Origin: Oegoconia quadripuncta
Taxonomy: Eukaryota > Arthropoda > Insecta > Lepidoptera > Autostichidae
Assembly (NCBI GenBank): GCA_949316235.1
Contig: OX438741.1
Coordinates: forward strand, 38,850,962-38,914,961
Length of the DNA: 64,000 bases
Direction of reading: 5' to 3'
This document shows positions 1-11,384 of the stretch, piece by piece (the first letter of the stretch is position 1; each line of letters starts with the position of its first letter). Below the pieces are notes generated by a model, which saw only the letters and a list, made by a program, of their open reading frames with translations, was not told where the DNA came from and made no database searches. Position numbers and translations under genes: made by a program.

Positions 1-372
1 ATCATAGGAATAAATCCTCCCGAGGAATATAAATAGTTTATTTTATTTAATAATAGAGGAAAAAAGGTGTCCAACAGTAGCAGCTCGTAAAGTCTCGTAA
101 ACTTGTGAACGTGAAGCTCTCATAAAGATTTCCAAAATGTTTATCAAGCATATTGACCTTCTTAAAATACTAATCGAGCGTTGAATAATTTCTGAATAAA
201 ATTAATACAACTGGCAGTGACCTCTGTTTGCCATACTGAGAATTACGTGCAGGGTAGGAACGTTTGGATGCACTCCTATATGCAACCATTAGTCGGAGTT
301 CCGAGATTATACGATAGGTGGCGCTGTAATAAAAAAATGTTGAAGTTTTGATTTAACCCTTGATGTAGCTAA
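1..372. other. AT-rich flank, nothing recognised
   Basis: No coding exon, hairpin or repeat shared with the rest of the window was seen. Confidence 0.5.
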
Positions 373-557
373 TCTAACTTCTAATGTTATCAATGCGAAA
401 GTTTGAATGTTAATTTATTTGTTTGCTTATTGCTTAATCAATCATTGCTCAATGAATGGATTTGGATGAATTATGTAGAACATACCCTGGAGTATAAAAC
501 ATATTTTATACCGATAAAGTGAGTATTTCACGCGGGATAAACATATCCGACATAAAG
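373..557 (+). mobile_element. Degenerate Helitron-like element
   Basis: Shows the internal order seen in the better copies at 24339 and 43018: a TCTAA start, ATGCGAAAGTTTGAATG, TGAATGGATTTGGATGAA, CGATAAAGTGAGTA and CGCGGGATAAACA. The CTAGT end is eroded. Confidence 0.5.
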
Positions 558-732
558 TTATGACTCTCTATATAACAAATATAATATAGAGAGTCATTTA
601 GCTAATTACTTTAAGGGCGATCTAATTATTTTGACAAATCGAAGCGCCATTAATTCAATATACTTCTTTTCTAATTATTTCTAAAGTAAATTATATGAAA
701 TGCCACATTTTAATAAAATAAATCTATAAACT

Positions 733-976
733 CAACGGCGGATCCAGGGGAGGTCATGGGGGTCACGAACTCCCCTCAGTCTAGGTCTTTCTGATAAAAC
801 TCAGCACGTAATACTCTTAATACGTGTGAAAGGTTTGTTTATAGTTTAGTGTTAAGGCTTATTGAAAAACAATTTTATTTCATTTTTTAAATAGATTTAT
901 TATGATCAATTTGGGACCTTTTCCAACTGGATCTTTAGTATGTGACCCCCCTGACTCTAAGGCTAGACCCGCCCTT
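733..976. mobile_element. hAT-like MITE with imperfect terminal inverted repeats
   Basis: The left end CAACGGCGGATCCAGGGG...GTCATGGGGGTCACG is mirrored by the right end TGTGACCCCCCTGACT...CTAGACCCGCCCTTG. The GGCGGATC-CAGGGG start resembles hAT terminal repeats. About 245 bases, non-coding. A target duplication was not convincing. Confidence 0.5.
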
Positions 977-1014
977 GACGCAACCTGTGTGATCGGGTAA
1001 AGACCGTAAAGGTA

Positions 1015-1130
1015 AGGTCATCATCAACGGCCTTACACGTCCTCACTGATGGGGCACAGCCTCCACTCACTGGTAGAGGGTATGGGTAATCCACCGCCCG
1101 GGCTCAGTGCTGATTGGTGAATTTGTGTCA
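1015..1130. repeat. Diverged dispersed repeat with 'tacacgtcc..cactgatggggcacagcctcc' motif
   Basis: Related sequence appears at 35340-35450 and 48410-48520, with the same sequence of motifs: cactg..ggcacagcctc, then ggtatggg and gcccagt..ggattgg. Probably an untranslated LINE or SINE body. Confidence 0.4.
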
Positions 1131-1559
1131 GACCAGAGGCCTGTAGTAGCTTCCGTTATCAAGCGACCAATATACCTCCTCCTATCCGAACATTAACTTC
1201 AAAGTACACATTTAGAAAACTAATGAAGTCGAATATTCTAGAATTCCAGAAAATGAAATGTTCCGAAACAGGATCGCGAGGCGGTCGCTGCTGCTATTAG
1301 ATGTTAGACTGTTTGTTTTTTTTGTCGACACTATTATTATTAATTATCTATGCTTTACATTATAACATATATATTTTTATGTTATAAAATTATCCATCTA
1401 TGATAAAGTTACGTATATACTAACTATGTTCTTGAGCCCCACAACTTAGAAACACTACGTCTCTTTATATTCACTCGCACCTATTACTATCACTCATTCA
1501 TTAATCACTATTTCAAGAGTCTGAAAATTGCTATTTATTCATTACTTTCTGTTTACTCT

Positions 1560-1806
1560 GGTTTAGGTTCCAAGTTGCTCTGCTCCTTAGGGGATAGCTG
1601 AAAATCAGTGTTTTGCTCAATGAGCAATCTAATACACTGAGCTATGACCCATTTGTACTGCTGCAGCACACACATGCGTTAGTGTTACAATATTATGTTA
1701 TTGTTGTAAATGTGTTACCTTATCTGTGTATCAATATGTATAAGCTAAATGTATGTGTGTGACTGTGGAAACAAATAAAGGCTTTATCTATCTATCTATC
1801 TATCTA
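1560..1806 (+). mobile_element. LINE 3' untranslated end with (CTAT)n tail
   Basis: The motif 'ttttgctcaatgagcaatct..cactgagctatgacccat' recurs at 5175-5230. The segment ends with 'aaataaaggctt' and a TATC tetranucleotide tail at 1784-1806, as is common for insect non-LTR elements. No coding part remains. Confidence 0.45.
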
Positions 1807-1991
1807 GTATGTGACGCACCTCCGCCTTAAGTAACTTTAGTATATAAGCAATTGCACCTCATTATCGCCCTTCATTATACATATAGCACGAGACATTGTT
1901 TCCTTTATTGTGCACCTAGTAACCCATTGCAGGCCACCTCTCAGTTAGTGTCTTTAAATCTCCTCTGTAGGCCACCGATTTGGCTTAGAAA

Positions 1992-2130
1992 CAACCGGGA
2001 CCGAATATTTTCCGAAGCACTGAAAAACTCGTATTAAAATTCCAAACCCATCCAAGGACTGACCATGTCAGACATTGCTTAACTTCGCTAATCGAAAACG
2101 GATAGCGAACGCGACTGCGCCACGAGTAGG
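1992..2130 (-). repeat. 5S rRNA-like dispersed repeat (SINE3-type candidate)
   Basis: On the minus strand the segment holds GAAGTTAAGCAATGTC then CAGTCCTTGGATGGG, in the spacing of box A and box C of 5S rRNA genes (GAAGTTAAGCA...GTACTTGGATGGG). Sequence beyond box C (AATACGAG, GTGCTTCGGAA, GGTCCCGG) is not 5S but is shared with the copy at 24146-24300, so the two are one repeat family rather than functional 5S genes. Confidence 0.6.
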
Positions 2131-2630
2131 TTTCAAGGTAAGGTGATTAGTTATAAATGAAACAACTTCATAGTAATATTAAAACTTTGTATTTATCAGA
2201 ATAAATTAATAGCTTCCCGAGCTGTATTGCTACCAGGGTGTATTCCAAACAAACTTCAAAATATTTTTTTTTCTATGGAAAATTTCCAATCACACCAACT
2301 TTGTGGCAATTTACTTCTTTCAAAATTCATCTGTTCCCTTGAAAGATTTTTACTTTGAAGTTTTTATGGAATACCGTTTTTAATACATCCCTTCATAGCT
2401 TACCATGCAATGTTGTTAGCTACGCGTTATATAACCGAACGACAGGATACAAAACTGATATGACTTTATTTATTCAACGATAATCTCTAAAATGCCCTCC
2501 CATTACATCTTAATATACAATACAACGTGCCCTTGATTATAAACAAGTCCAGACAAAGTCTTTTCCAAATCTGTCTACGACCTCCTGCTATATCACTTAG
2601 GCAAAGCGATCTCATTTCTCTCCCTCCGAC
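2131..2630. other. AT-rich stretch, nothing recognised
   Basis: No exon-like or repeat-family sequence identified. Confidence 0.4.
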
Positions 2631-2872
2631 TTTTTTTTTTTTATGCATAACGGGTTGGTACTTGACCTCAATCACACCTGATGTTAAGTGAAGATGAGGT
2701 CGAAGATGGAAGCGTACTGACCCGGAAACCCCAACACATTTGGGGGACTGGCTATCTTATCTCTGACAACCGGAACACGACAATGCTATTAACATTGCTG
2801 CTTGGCGGCAGATTTAGATAAGATGTTGGTAGCTAGCCAGGCGGACATTTAAAATGCTCTACCACCAACCAA
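2631..2872 (-). mobile_element. SINE-A copy, 5' truncated
   Basis: The minus strand carries the SINE-A body and A-tail (poly-T at 2631 on the plus strand) but lacks the tRNA-like head. It stops at the ACCACCAACC segment. Confidence 0.9.
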
Positions 2873-3313
2873 CTACAGAAAAAACACCTTTCTGTGGCGT
2901 GCGAGCAACAATTTTGATAAATTGTCTAAGAAGTTCGATCTAGATCTTTCAAATATATGAAGAAAATCCAAAAATAGCTCTTCGTCATGAATTATTAAAA
3001 AAATCAAGGGAATCTAAGGTTAGGTGTTAGCCGCACAATATTTCTATCGTGCTCACTATTACATGGGCGGGCACGTCTTTGTTTTTCGGGTAACACAAAT
3101 TATTTTATGCCCATCACACATTTTGACCTAGGTATTATACAATTTATGATAATTATATTGCATTTCAACATCCTCCTGTGCTCATTTAAACTGATATTGA
3201 CTTTATTTAGCCACAAAATACACTAAAATACGTATAAGTATATCAGCAACTCGTCGTTGGCATGGTTTTCATTGGCCGCGTTTTTGACACTCGCTTCTAG
3301 GCAAAGCCGGCAC

Positions 3314-3616
3314 CTTTTTTTTTTCAATCACACCTGATGTTAAGTGAAGATGAGGTCGGAGGTGGAAGCATACTGACCCGGAAACCCCAACACATTTGGG
3401 GGACTGGCTATCCTTATCTCTGATAACCGGAACACAACAATGCTATTAACGTTGCTGCTTGGCCACAGATTTAGATGGTGGTAGCTAGCCACGCGGACAT
3501 TTTAAATGCCCTACCACTAACCAAACCGAGTACTTAAACATGTACCCCGCTGGGGATCGAACCCGCGTCCTCCGAATCGTAAACCCAATGTTGTTTACAT
3601 TGAGCCACGGAGGCGG
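3314..3616 (-). mobile_element. SINE-A, tRNA-derived; internal deletion near tail
   Basis: Family description: in sense orientation the unit opens CCGCCTCCGTGGCTCAATG (pol III A-box-like TGGCTCAATG) and has a B box GGTTCGATCC about 50 bases on. An unrelated body follows (CCGCCTGGCTAGCTACCACC, GGTTGTCAGAGATAAGATAGCC, ACATCAGGTGTGATTGAGGTC), then GTGCATAAAAAA. Length is about 325 bases with no open frame, so it must be mobilised by a LINE. This copy lacks about 25 bases between the body and the A-tail. Confidence 0.9.
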
Positions 3617-3935
3617 CACCTTGACCAGTATAAGCAGGTCTCGCTGCGTTCTCCTTTCCAATGCGTCGCGTATACAACTTGCACTGGTAGTGTTACGGTC
3701 CTCTCGTGCTATGAACTGTATATATGGGTCTCTTTGTTCTGGACGAGTGTACAATCAAGGACTTACTTAAATAGGGAAATTAGTATTAATCTGAAATATA
3801 TGGTTTGGACAATAGATGAACGAAGATAAAGAAGAGATCTGAAATGTAGTGGCAGCTTCTCCCTGATCACGTTTTCTCGAGGTTTGTCCACTACTATGTC
3901 TAATTAAACGAGAAACAAGACCGCTTTATTAATAT

Positions 3936-4359
3936 CTGGTCTTTACCTATGAAATTGGAGTTTTTTTCTTCGTTAATCATGTGTACCAATTGCTGCGATT
4001 TGCAAAGCTATTTCCAAATTTGTTTTTTTATTTGAAAAATGGAATATTATTTCAAGGTTTCATATGAAATATTTTTTAATATCTCGGCTAAATCGCATAA
4101 TAAAAAAATTTTGAACGGAGCTCTTTTCATGTGCTTCCCATAATCATTTCTTAGATTCGCTGAAACTTTTATAAAGCGGTTACTTTTAAGAATTAACGCT
4201 GCCTATAAGTACTTAACTTAATGTTTTCCGATAATACACACAAAGTTTAGCTAAATTTGGATTTGCCCTTCCCAAAAAAAAAACTAAAATGTTTGTATGG
4301 AGAAAATAGCCTAAATTAAATTCTTCATACAAAACGCCAATTTCATAGGTAAGGACCTA
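3936..4359. mobile_element. MITE family 1 (TIR GGTCTTTACCTATGAAATTGG)
   Basis: The left end GGTCTTTACCTATGAAATTGG pairs with the right end CCAATTTCATAGGTAAGGACC. About 420 bases, AT-rich and non-coding. Flanks are ATAT/ATAC, consistent with the 4-base ATAT duplication seen at the copies at 38962 and 41891. Confidence 0.8.
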
Positions 4360-4788
4360 ATACAAGATTTTCTTTATCCAGATTCACCTATAAGTCAAAA
4401 TCTGACTCTATTCCAAGTCATCTAAGGTTACTGTCATCGATGATCCAATGACCTGATTCAGATTTAAATTTTCGTCTATATGAGACAACTTTAATATAAA
4501 CACGTTTCTAAAGCAGTGAAACTATATTGTGCGACAGACAGGTCTATAGGTAATATTACATCTTATGTTCCACAGATCGCTAAAACTTCTATTATATAAA
4601 TAAGTAATACAGAGTCATGTTACATATTTGGCAAATTCCTTCTGGACCCTCTGACCTGTAAACTCTCTGTATGACCTTGAACAGGGGTTCGAATACAAAA
4701 AATACTTGCAATAGTTGAAAATTATCATTAGTAAAGTAAATTTACATAAAAATGTGTTCGACCTTTGGTGTGCAGATTTCCTCATATA

Positions 4789-5115
4789 TTTTTTTATGCA
4801 CAACGGTTTAGCACTTGACCTCAATCACACCTGATGTTAAGTGAGATGAGGCCGAAGGTGGAAGCGTACTGACCCAGAAACCCCAACACATTTGGGGGAC
4901 TAGCTATCTTATCTCTGACAACCGGAACACAACAATGCTATTAACATTGCTGCTTGGCAGCAGATTTAGATAAGATGGTGGTAGCCAGGCGGACATTTAA
5001 AATGCCCTACCACCAACCAAACCGAGTACTAAACATGTACCCTGCTGGGGATCGAACCCGCGACCTCCGATTCGTAAACCCTGCGTGTTGTTTACATTGA
5101 GCCACGGAGGCGGTT
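4789..5115 (-). mobile_element. SINE-A, full length
   Basis: Complete copy: tRNA-like head ending at 5115, B-box complement GGGGATCGAACCC, and A-tail (plus-strand T run) at 4789. The tail-proximal segment reads CGGTTTAGCACTTGACC. Confidence 0.9.
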
Positions 5116-5242
5116 AAATTTTCAAATCGGCAGTCATATTTTTTCGCGATCACACACACTGTTCACAACTCAAGTTTTTTGAGCAATCTCATACACTGAG
5201 CTGTCACACATTGGTCCTGATGCAGCACATATGCTTTAAAAT

Positions 5243-5917
5243 GTCATTCTATGGAACTTGCTATGTAAACAAAAGACGATCTCAGGTCTCTCTCGTACCT
5301 ACTTGTCTTTTACTTTCGATATTTTATTATTCGATATGGTTTGACATAGTTTGGTTTGGTAAAGGAGTAAGTGTCTTGCCCGTCACTAGTAAATTCATCA
5401 TTCAGAGACAATTTCAAGCTTTTTGGCGGGATCTCGGCGAGTTAAGTTGCATTTTTCTTTATAATTCTTATAATTTGTGCATTTTGACTTTTGAAGCCCA
5501 TCTTTCTCTCATTTCTCCACAACTCATCTAACTATGAATAAGTGTACAAAGCTAAATAATGACAATATTGTGCAGCAAAAGTTTATGATGGTGTACAAAT
5601 AAAGGGAAGTGTAAATTAAAGTGCTTAACGAAGCTTTCGGGTCCCCACAAGGAGCCGCCAAAATCTTTTGTAAAGCATTCTGCCACTTTACTGAAAAATG
5701 ACTTGACCGTGACTAGATTCTGTATACGCCAAGTATACGACGAATTACTTGTTTTGACTGAGACTGACTTATACATGTTATGGATATTAAAATATGGATG
5801 TTATGGGCTTACATCCCTTTGCCTTCTCCTAGAGGACAGAATAAAACGAAAAAAAATTAAGAACAATTTCAATATGGCGGTATGTTTTATATTTTAGTTA
5901 GCAAGTTCCATAGAATG
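5243..5917. mobile_element. MITE family 3, split by a retroelement insertion
   Basis: The ends CATTCTATGGAACTTGC and GCAAGTTCCATAGAATG form terminal inverted repeats. The same 200-base element is uninterrupted, in the other orientation, at 62221-62418. Here 445 bases (5418-5862) are inserted after GAGACAATTTCAA, and MITE sequence resumes with ATATGGCGG at 5873. Confidence 0.75.
5418..5862 (+). mobile_element. 'GGCTTTTTGGCGGG' retroelement with perfect 10-base duplication
   Basis: The body GCTTTTTGGCGGGATCTCGG...GAATAAAACGAAAAAAAA is flanked by ACAATTTCAA at 5408-5417 and again at 5863-5872. A 5' GC-rich start, an A-rich 3' end and a long direct duplication mark target-primed retrotransposition. 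No long open frame and no clear pol III boxes; it may be an internally deleted LINE or a non-tRNA SINE. Relatives at 17700 and 47479. Confidence 0.75.
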
Positions 5918-6594
5918 TTAATTGTTCTGTATCTATTATCAACCTTCTTAATTTGGTCTTATCTAATGTGGTTCGTGACCATCGACACTAGTGAAGACGT
6001 CAATGCTTTTGGTTTTGAGCGATATCTCACTAGAATTCAGTATCTAAATCTCAGCAAGACCCACATTTGTGACACATAACAAAATTATTTCCTAGCTTTT
6101 CAAAAAGTAAACTTTTTATTCTTCATTAAGAATTTGCAGTGCTGGATTGTTTGTAGCGGGTCCTCTTAGAGCCTCTGCTCAGGAGTTTCAGTAAGATTAA
6201 TGAATATCCATTAAAATTCCTAAAGCTAATCCTAATGGAATTTTCCAACCAGTATTTACAAGGTTTCTCATAACTTGTGGACTTAGTCCAGTAGTAACAT
6301 TCTTTTATTGTCTGGAAAAACAAGCTCCGCCTGTCGCAACTGCAGACATGTGTACTGTGTAGGTAGGTACCGCTAAAAGGCAACTGTTTACAATATTCAC
6401 ACTTAACTTAATGAGATATTTCACGTATTCAACCCTTCGTACCGATATGCACAGGAGACGCTACTGATCGGCATAAGCTCTAAGGCGTTATCTAACATAA
6501 GTATAAAAACGTGATAAGGATCTAATAAAAATATATTATAGAGAAGCGTTTGAAAGGTAATCCAAGATCAAGTACGACAGTTGGGCGAAACAGC

Positions 6595-7480
6595 CAGCAA
6601 ATTCAATAATCACTGCGCGGTCTTGACGACGAATCGAGTGGCCCGATTAGTCTAGTAAAGATACACTTTCAACTTCCTATAATGTTAAAGGCCGTGATTT
6701 TTTGCACATGTATAGAGTACCTGTCAGTGATAAAATGACAAAACATTCTGACAAATCGGTAGCTTGCTTTAGATATTTAGTAATAAAACATAGACTATAT
6801 GATTAAATTTACCACTGCGAATTTCATTGGGTCGGAGAATATACTTTTTTTTATGGACCTCAATTGTTGTTTTCACCTCAATTATTGACCTCAATCACAC
6901 CTGATGTTAAGTGAAGATGAGGCCGAAGGAGGAAGCGTACTGACCCGGAAACCCAAATATTTGGGGAACTGGCTATATTATCTCTGAAAACCGGAACACA
7001 ACAATGCTATTAACATTGCTGTTTGGCGGCAGATTTAGACACATAAGATACTTATAACCTCTGTAACTATTTTTAAAAAAATCGATGAATAACTTCTTTA
7101 CATTTATTAAAAATTTTACCGAGGGCAAATATCAGGACTCAATGAACTATTTTTAGAAAATATAAAGAGGCCATTGATTCATTTTTTAGAAAATTGTTTT
7201 AGGAGATCTTAGCATCTTTTACAACGCAATGAAGTTCACAGCGATAACTTTAATGTAATATTATAGGTTTTATAACTAAACACCTATAATATAAGCTAAA
7301 GCAAGCTATAGAATTATTAGAAAACATTTTGATTTGATTACTGATTACTTTATCCTTCTACAAAACAACAGGAACTTTAAAATTATAGGAAATAGCACGA
7401 CAAAAATTTCGTATTTTAAAACGGACTAGGTAGATATTAAACAGCGCGCAGTGATTATTGAATTCGCTAGCCGCACCGCC
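6595..7480. mobile_element. Possible old DNA transposon with imperfect inverted arms
   Basis: 6600-6625 (AAATTCAATAATCACTGCGCG) is mirrored at 7448-7475, and 6675-6695 (TTCCTATAATGTTAAAG) at about 7371-7387. The core includes a SINE-A fragment. No transposase remains. Confidence 0.4.
6845..7040 (-). mobile_element. SINE-A fragment with duplicated tail region
   Basis: Truncated at the head side after GGCAGATTTAGA. Near the tail, the ACCTCAATT segment is repeated before the normal body starts, suggesting a local duplication. Confidence 0.8.
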
Positions 7481-7826
7481 CATGGCGAATTTGTGCCTGG
7501 GCCTTAAGTTTGCCAAGTAATAGAGCGCGAATGTTTCAATCAAAGATTTCCTATACTGTTTATACATAGATCGAGTAAGTTTGAAGTTGATATCCTAATC
7601 AAGTAGTATATGAACCTACCGCTACTGCGGTACATATATTTCTATAAACAAGAGATGCTATGCTGTAAATAAGGGCACAAGGTTTTAATAAATTGAATGC
7701 GCTTGAATCATAAAACCATTGAATACATAATCTTCCAAATACAGTACGATAAACATATTCTCTTTTGATCGAGCATTCACTTCTAATATTTATACAAACC
7801 TAAAACAAAGGGTCAGTAGATAAACC
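7481..7826. other. No gene recognised
   Basis: Unique AT-rich sequence; no splice-consistent exon. Confidence 0.4.
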
Positions 7827-8237
7827 GGATGAGTTTTTTTTTCGTAAGGAAAAATAGGGCATATTAGATGAGTGAAATAGGGCACATTAGGTAACTGAAA
7901 TAGGGCATATTAGGTAAGGGAAATAGAAGTTATTGGCATAGGTATTTTTTTTTTTTTTTTTTTTAAAGCAGGCGACTGCTTTCATTTAATAAGTGACTGG
8001 CGTGGTTCCAGGGTACCTACCATGCGAAATTTATTTGGAACTCATATTTTCTCTGAGTTTTCTTTATTTATGTAATTTAATGATGTAATTATGTGGAATA
8101 GGCTACAAACAAGACCGACATTTAACACTTTCTTCTATGAAAGATTTGAAAAAAAGTAATTAATTATCTATGCCAATACCTTTAATTTCACTTACCTAAT
8201 ATGCACTTTTTTTTCCTTACGGTAAAAAAACTCATCC
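7827..8237. mobile_element. MITE family 2 with tandemly expanded left arm
   Basis: The ends GGATGAGTTTTTTT...CGTAAGGAAAAATAGGGCATATTAG and CTAATATGCACTTTTTTTTCCTTACGG...CTCATCC are inverted. The left arm has three tandem copies of a unit like GTGAAATAGGGCATATTAGGTAA; the right arm has one. The related copy at 60636-60998 shares the core sequence TTGGAACTCATATTTTCTC. Confidence 0.75.
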
Positions 8238-8955
8238 CTGTATAAATATATATAATAATCGAGTGCAAATTAATTTAAATCGAACTGATAAAAGAAATTA
8301 TAGGACAGATAAACGTAACTAAAAACTTAATTTGAATAACTAACCTAAAGGGCTTGTGTTACGTTATCACTTTTGTTTTAGGTTTGATTAAATTCATGAT
8401 TACAACTGTCAATATATTAAAAATATGAAGTGAAAATTTAAGGGAAAGCGTACTAACTAGTTTTCATACAAATTATAATCGAATACTTCTAAAACATTAT
8501 GCGGTATTATCTGCGTTTTAGTAACATAAGTTAAAATTGCTATAAAATTCTTATTTTATTCTGATTATTTAGACTTTTTTAATTTTTATGTGAAAATTTG
8601 ACGAAGTAATTAAGTACAGCATTTAGTATTAATTCCCCATAAACTTACGCCCCCTTTTAAATTATAACTGTATATAAATATTCCTTTAGCTACCTATAAT
8701 ATATGTAGTTGTATCGTATAGATACAAAGAGTAAATAAGATGCTCTGGAACTTAGCTATATCACTATGATTAATTCGCTTAAATTAAGTACAGAGCTCTT
8801 TTGTGTAGGGGTATATCGAAAGTATGCAATGGCGGTATAGCGAGTGGGGTGTACCTACCTACCGGCCAATACAAGAGGCATACGTCATGCGTGAGGAAGT
8901 ATAATTGGATGTGTGAATGTGTGTGTGCCCAACAGTGTACCTGTACAGTATGTAT
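8238..8955. other. AT-rich stretch, nothing recognised
   Basis: No coding or repeat signal beyond AT-rich sequence. Confidence 0.4.
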
Positions 8956-8976
8956 GCATGTGTGTGTGTGTGTGTG
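8956..8976. repeat. Short TG microsatellite
   Basis: About ten TG units following interrupted TG-rich sequence. Confidence 0.8.
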
Positions 8977-9110
8977 GAAGTAAATTTGCCTGTCGAAGCA
9001 CTAGCGTAGACAGTAGTATATTTTATGTCTGTTTTCCAGAATATGTCAATTATGTACAATGTGTGAAGTTTATTGTTTTACTTTTATATGTTTTGTTGTT
9101 ATTGTTATGA

Positions 9111-9575
9111 GCATGCCCTGAAAATCAGCGCTATGGTTCATGTCACAGCATTATGCTGAGCTGGAACCTATTTCAGCTTGCATTATTATGTCTAGCTAGC
9201 AGAGCCTTGAACACCGTCGCAAAGTCGCCTGCCACTCAGTTTTTTATAGGATGCATTTCGGGGAGTGTGCGTTGGAATTTCATAACCTTATTCCATCTTC
9301 GGACCTCTAGGCGTGGGGAGGGATTCCACCCGTATATAGTTAATATACCGACCTTTCGCACTAAGAAGTTCCATTCTTCATTCATCATCCAAACAGCCAA
9401 GGCACGGAAATTCCTTCCGGCGTCAGTCTTTCCTGAATCCTACAACCTTGGGATCTTCAAGAGCAGAGTGAATAGGCATTAACTGGGATCGCGTGCTTCA
9501 TCTTCGACCACATCGTCACTTTCTATCAGGTGAGATTGTGGTCAAACGCGAATCCAGTCAATTATAAAAAAAAAA
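9111..9575 (+). pseudogene. 5'-truncated LINE (Jockey/CR1-type) 3' coding end and A-tail
   Basis: The frame ending at 9482 reads FHSSFIIQTAKARKFLPASV, then FPESYNLGIFKSRVNRH and a stop. This is the typical C-terminal tail after the reverse transcriptase of Jockey/CR1-like LINEs. A 3' UTR with CAGGTGAGATTGTGGTC and an A run at 9565-9575 follows. Further copies of the same end are at 24940-25190 (minus) and 51476-51569. The RT core is absent, so it is inactive. Confidence 0.75.
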
Positions 9576-10859
9576 CATTATTCATGTATACATAGACATT
9601 GTAAGCTGCATGAATGTTTTTCTTTCTTTCTTTAAAACATAAAAATGAAGAAATAATTCATTCACGCCAACTTACCCACTTCATTTTTTATTACTGAAAT
9701 ACATTAAAATATCGTATATATTTTTATAAGTAGTCGATTATAGAAATACGAAACCTAGATATCGTTTACCCTTAAGAGTATCGTTTACCAATATGGTTAA
9801 CCATAGATTTGCGTACTATAAAAATTAGGTTTCGGCAGCTATTGCAGGATCACCGAAGAAAATGATCAATTACTCGTATATACTTCAATATACAGAAGGA
9901 TAATTAACAGTAGCAAAAATTTAAACCTGTCAAATAAGGTAAAGATTAGATTGACCATATATCAGACTAGAAAACCCAAGTGGATAATGCAAATACCTTT
10001 TCTACTACTAAATTCACTTGCACTGAAAAAGCTACGGCGTACGGGGGGGAGGGCGATCTAATAGCAGGTACAAGAAAGGTGACACACTTGGTTTCATACA
10101 TTTTGATTCACTTGCGTTATCTAGTCTTTACGCTCACTTTCTGCATATGTAGAACAATAACTATATACATAAATGTAAATAAAACTGTTATCGTTCTGAC
10201 GTCACATTTGAATGTATTTTCGACAGTGTCAAATTCCTAATGCTTTCTAGTGTTTTCAGATTACAATCAATTTTTCAAGACTAGAAAATACCTACACAAA
10301 AGCGCAACTAAACGAAAAACTATAACTTGCGCATTCCTTCCTACTATATAAGAAAAATATAATTATGACACAAGGTTACTATAATTACATCCCATATACA
10401 CATCACTATATATTTTACAATATATTTTACATTTTTCATAATGTCCTAGATTGATATTTATCACATTAGTTCATTATAATATAAACGAGCACTATCTTAC
10501 CAACAGTAACTAGACAACATACAATAATTTAATGACTTTTAACGATGACTATTCTTTCAATTTATAAAATTACTAATTATTTCTTGATATATTTCAACAG
10601 TGAACAAGCAACAATTCAAGTCATCGCGACTATGATGCCTAGAGTAACTATTTGTGGGGAAAATCACTGCCTCTTTCTACCGCTAGGTGTCGCATGAGTG
10701 ACTGTACTCAACGATATGTTATATACCATACATTTTGAGGTTAATAACATCCAAAAACACTCAATATGCCACTTTTAGACGTAAAACCAAGGCTACATTT
10801 CAATTTCCTACGACCAGTAACTGCTTTATAAGAGTATTCTTTGAAAGTCAAAAATTCTA
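9576..10859. other. Unique AT-rich intergenic sequence
   Basis: No supported exon. A short G run at 10044-10050 and several small open frames look accidental. Confidence 0.4.
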
Positions 10860-10980
10860 TTTTTTTTTATATGAGAGGGCGGCAAACGAGCATGCGGGTC
10901 ACCTGATGGAAAGCAATCACCGTCGCCCATGGACACCTGCAACGCCAAAGGGCCACAGATGCGTTGCCGGCCTTTGATTG
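10860..10980 (+). mobile_element. LINE 3' untranslated fragment
   Basis: GAGAGGGCGGCAAACGAGCATGCGGG...GTTGCCGGCCTTTGA has an inverted relative at 36706-36793, where it ends in an A tail (GTTTGCCGCCCTTTCATATAAAAA). This is a common type of dispersed 3' end in moths. Confidence 0.5.
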
Positions 10981-11384
10981 CAATTCAATCAACATTGTTC
11001 ATTAACACTACATCGCTTCAATAAAGCATTCAATAAATTTTACTCCAATACTGTCATCATATATTGGGTTTACTCAGGAAACCATAAGAACAGATTTAAT
11101 TTTAGTGACACATAATAAGTACAGTCACTCGAAGCGCGAATACATTTGCTTGTGGCAATCTATTGCGTCTTTCCCATATAAAATCGTATTACAAAAAGTG
11201 TATGTAATTGCGGCCATTAATATGCCAAGTTCAGTACAGAACAAGAGAAAATAGCTGTCAATATGATAGTTTACATACTTGTATAGCTAATGAACTTGTC
11301 TTATTGTAGTATTTTGTTACTTATGTAGTTCAGTGTCTAATATCAGGTGCACAAAATTATTAGACGCAAACATGGGAGATCTAT

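Noticed and set aside
1992..2130. Functional 5S rRNA gene
   Set aside because: Only the internal promoter-like part matches; the rest diverges and is shared with a dispersed repeat.
3540..3620. tRNA genes at the SINE heads (all SINE-A, B and C copies)
   Set aside because: A and B boxes are present but acceptor and anticodon arms do not fold properly and a SINE body follows.
3936..4359. CRISPR-like or regularly spaced repeats
   Set aside because: Repeated words belong to transposon terminal repeats; no regular spacer structure anywhere in the window.
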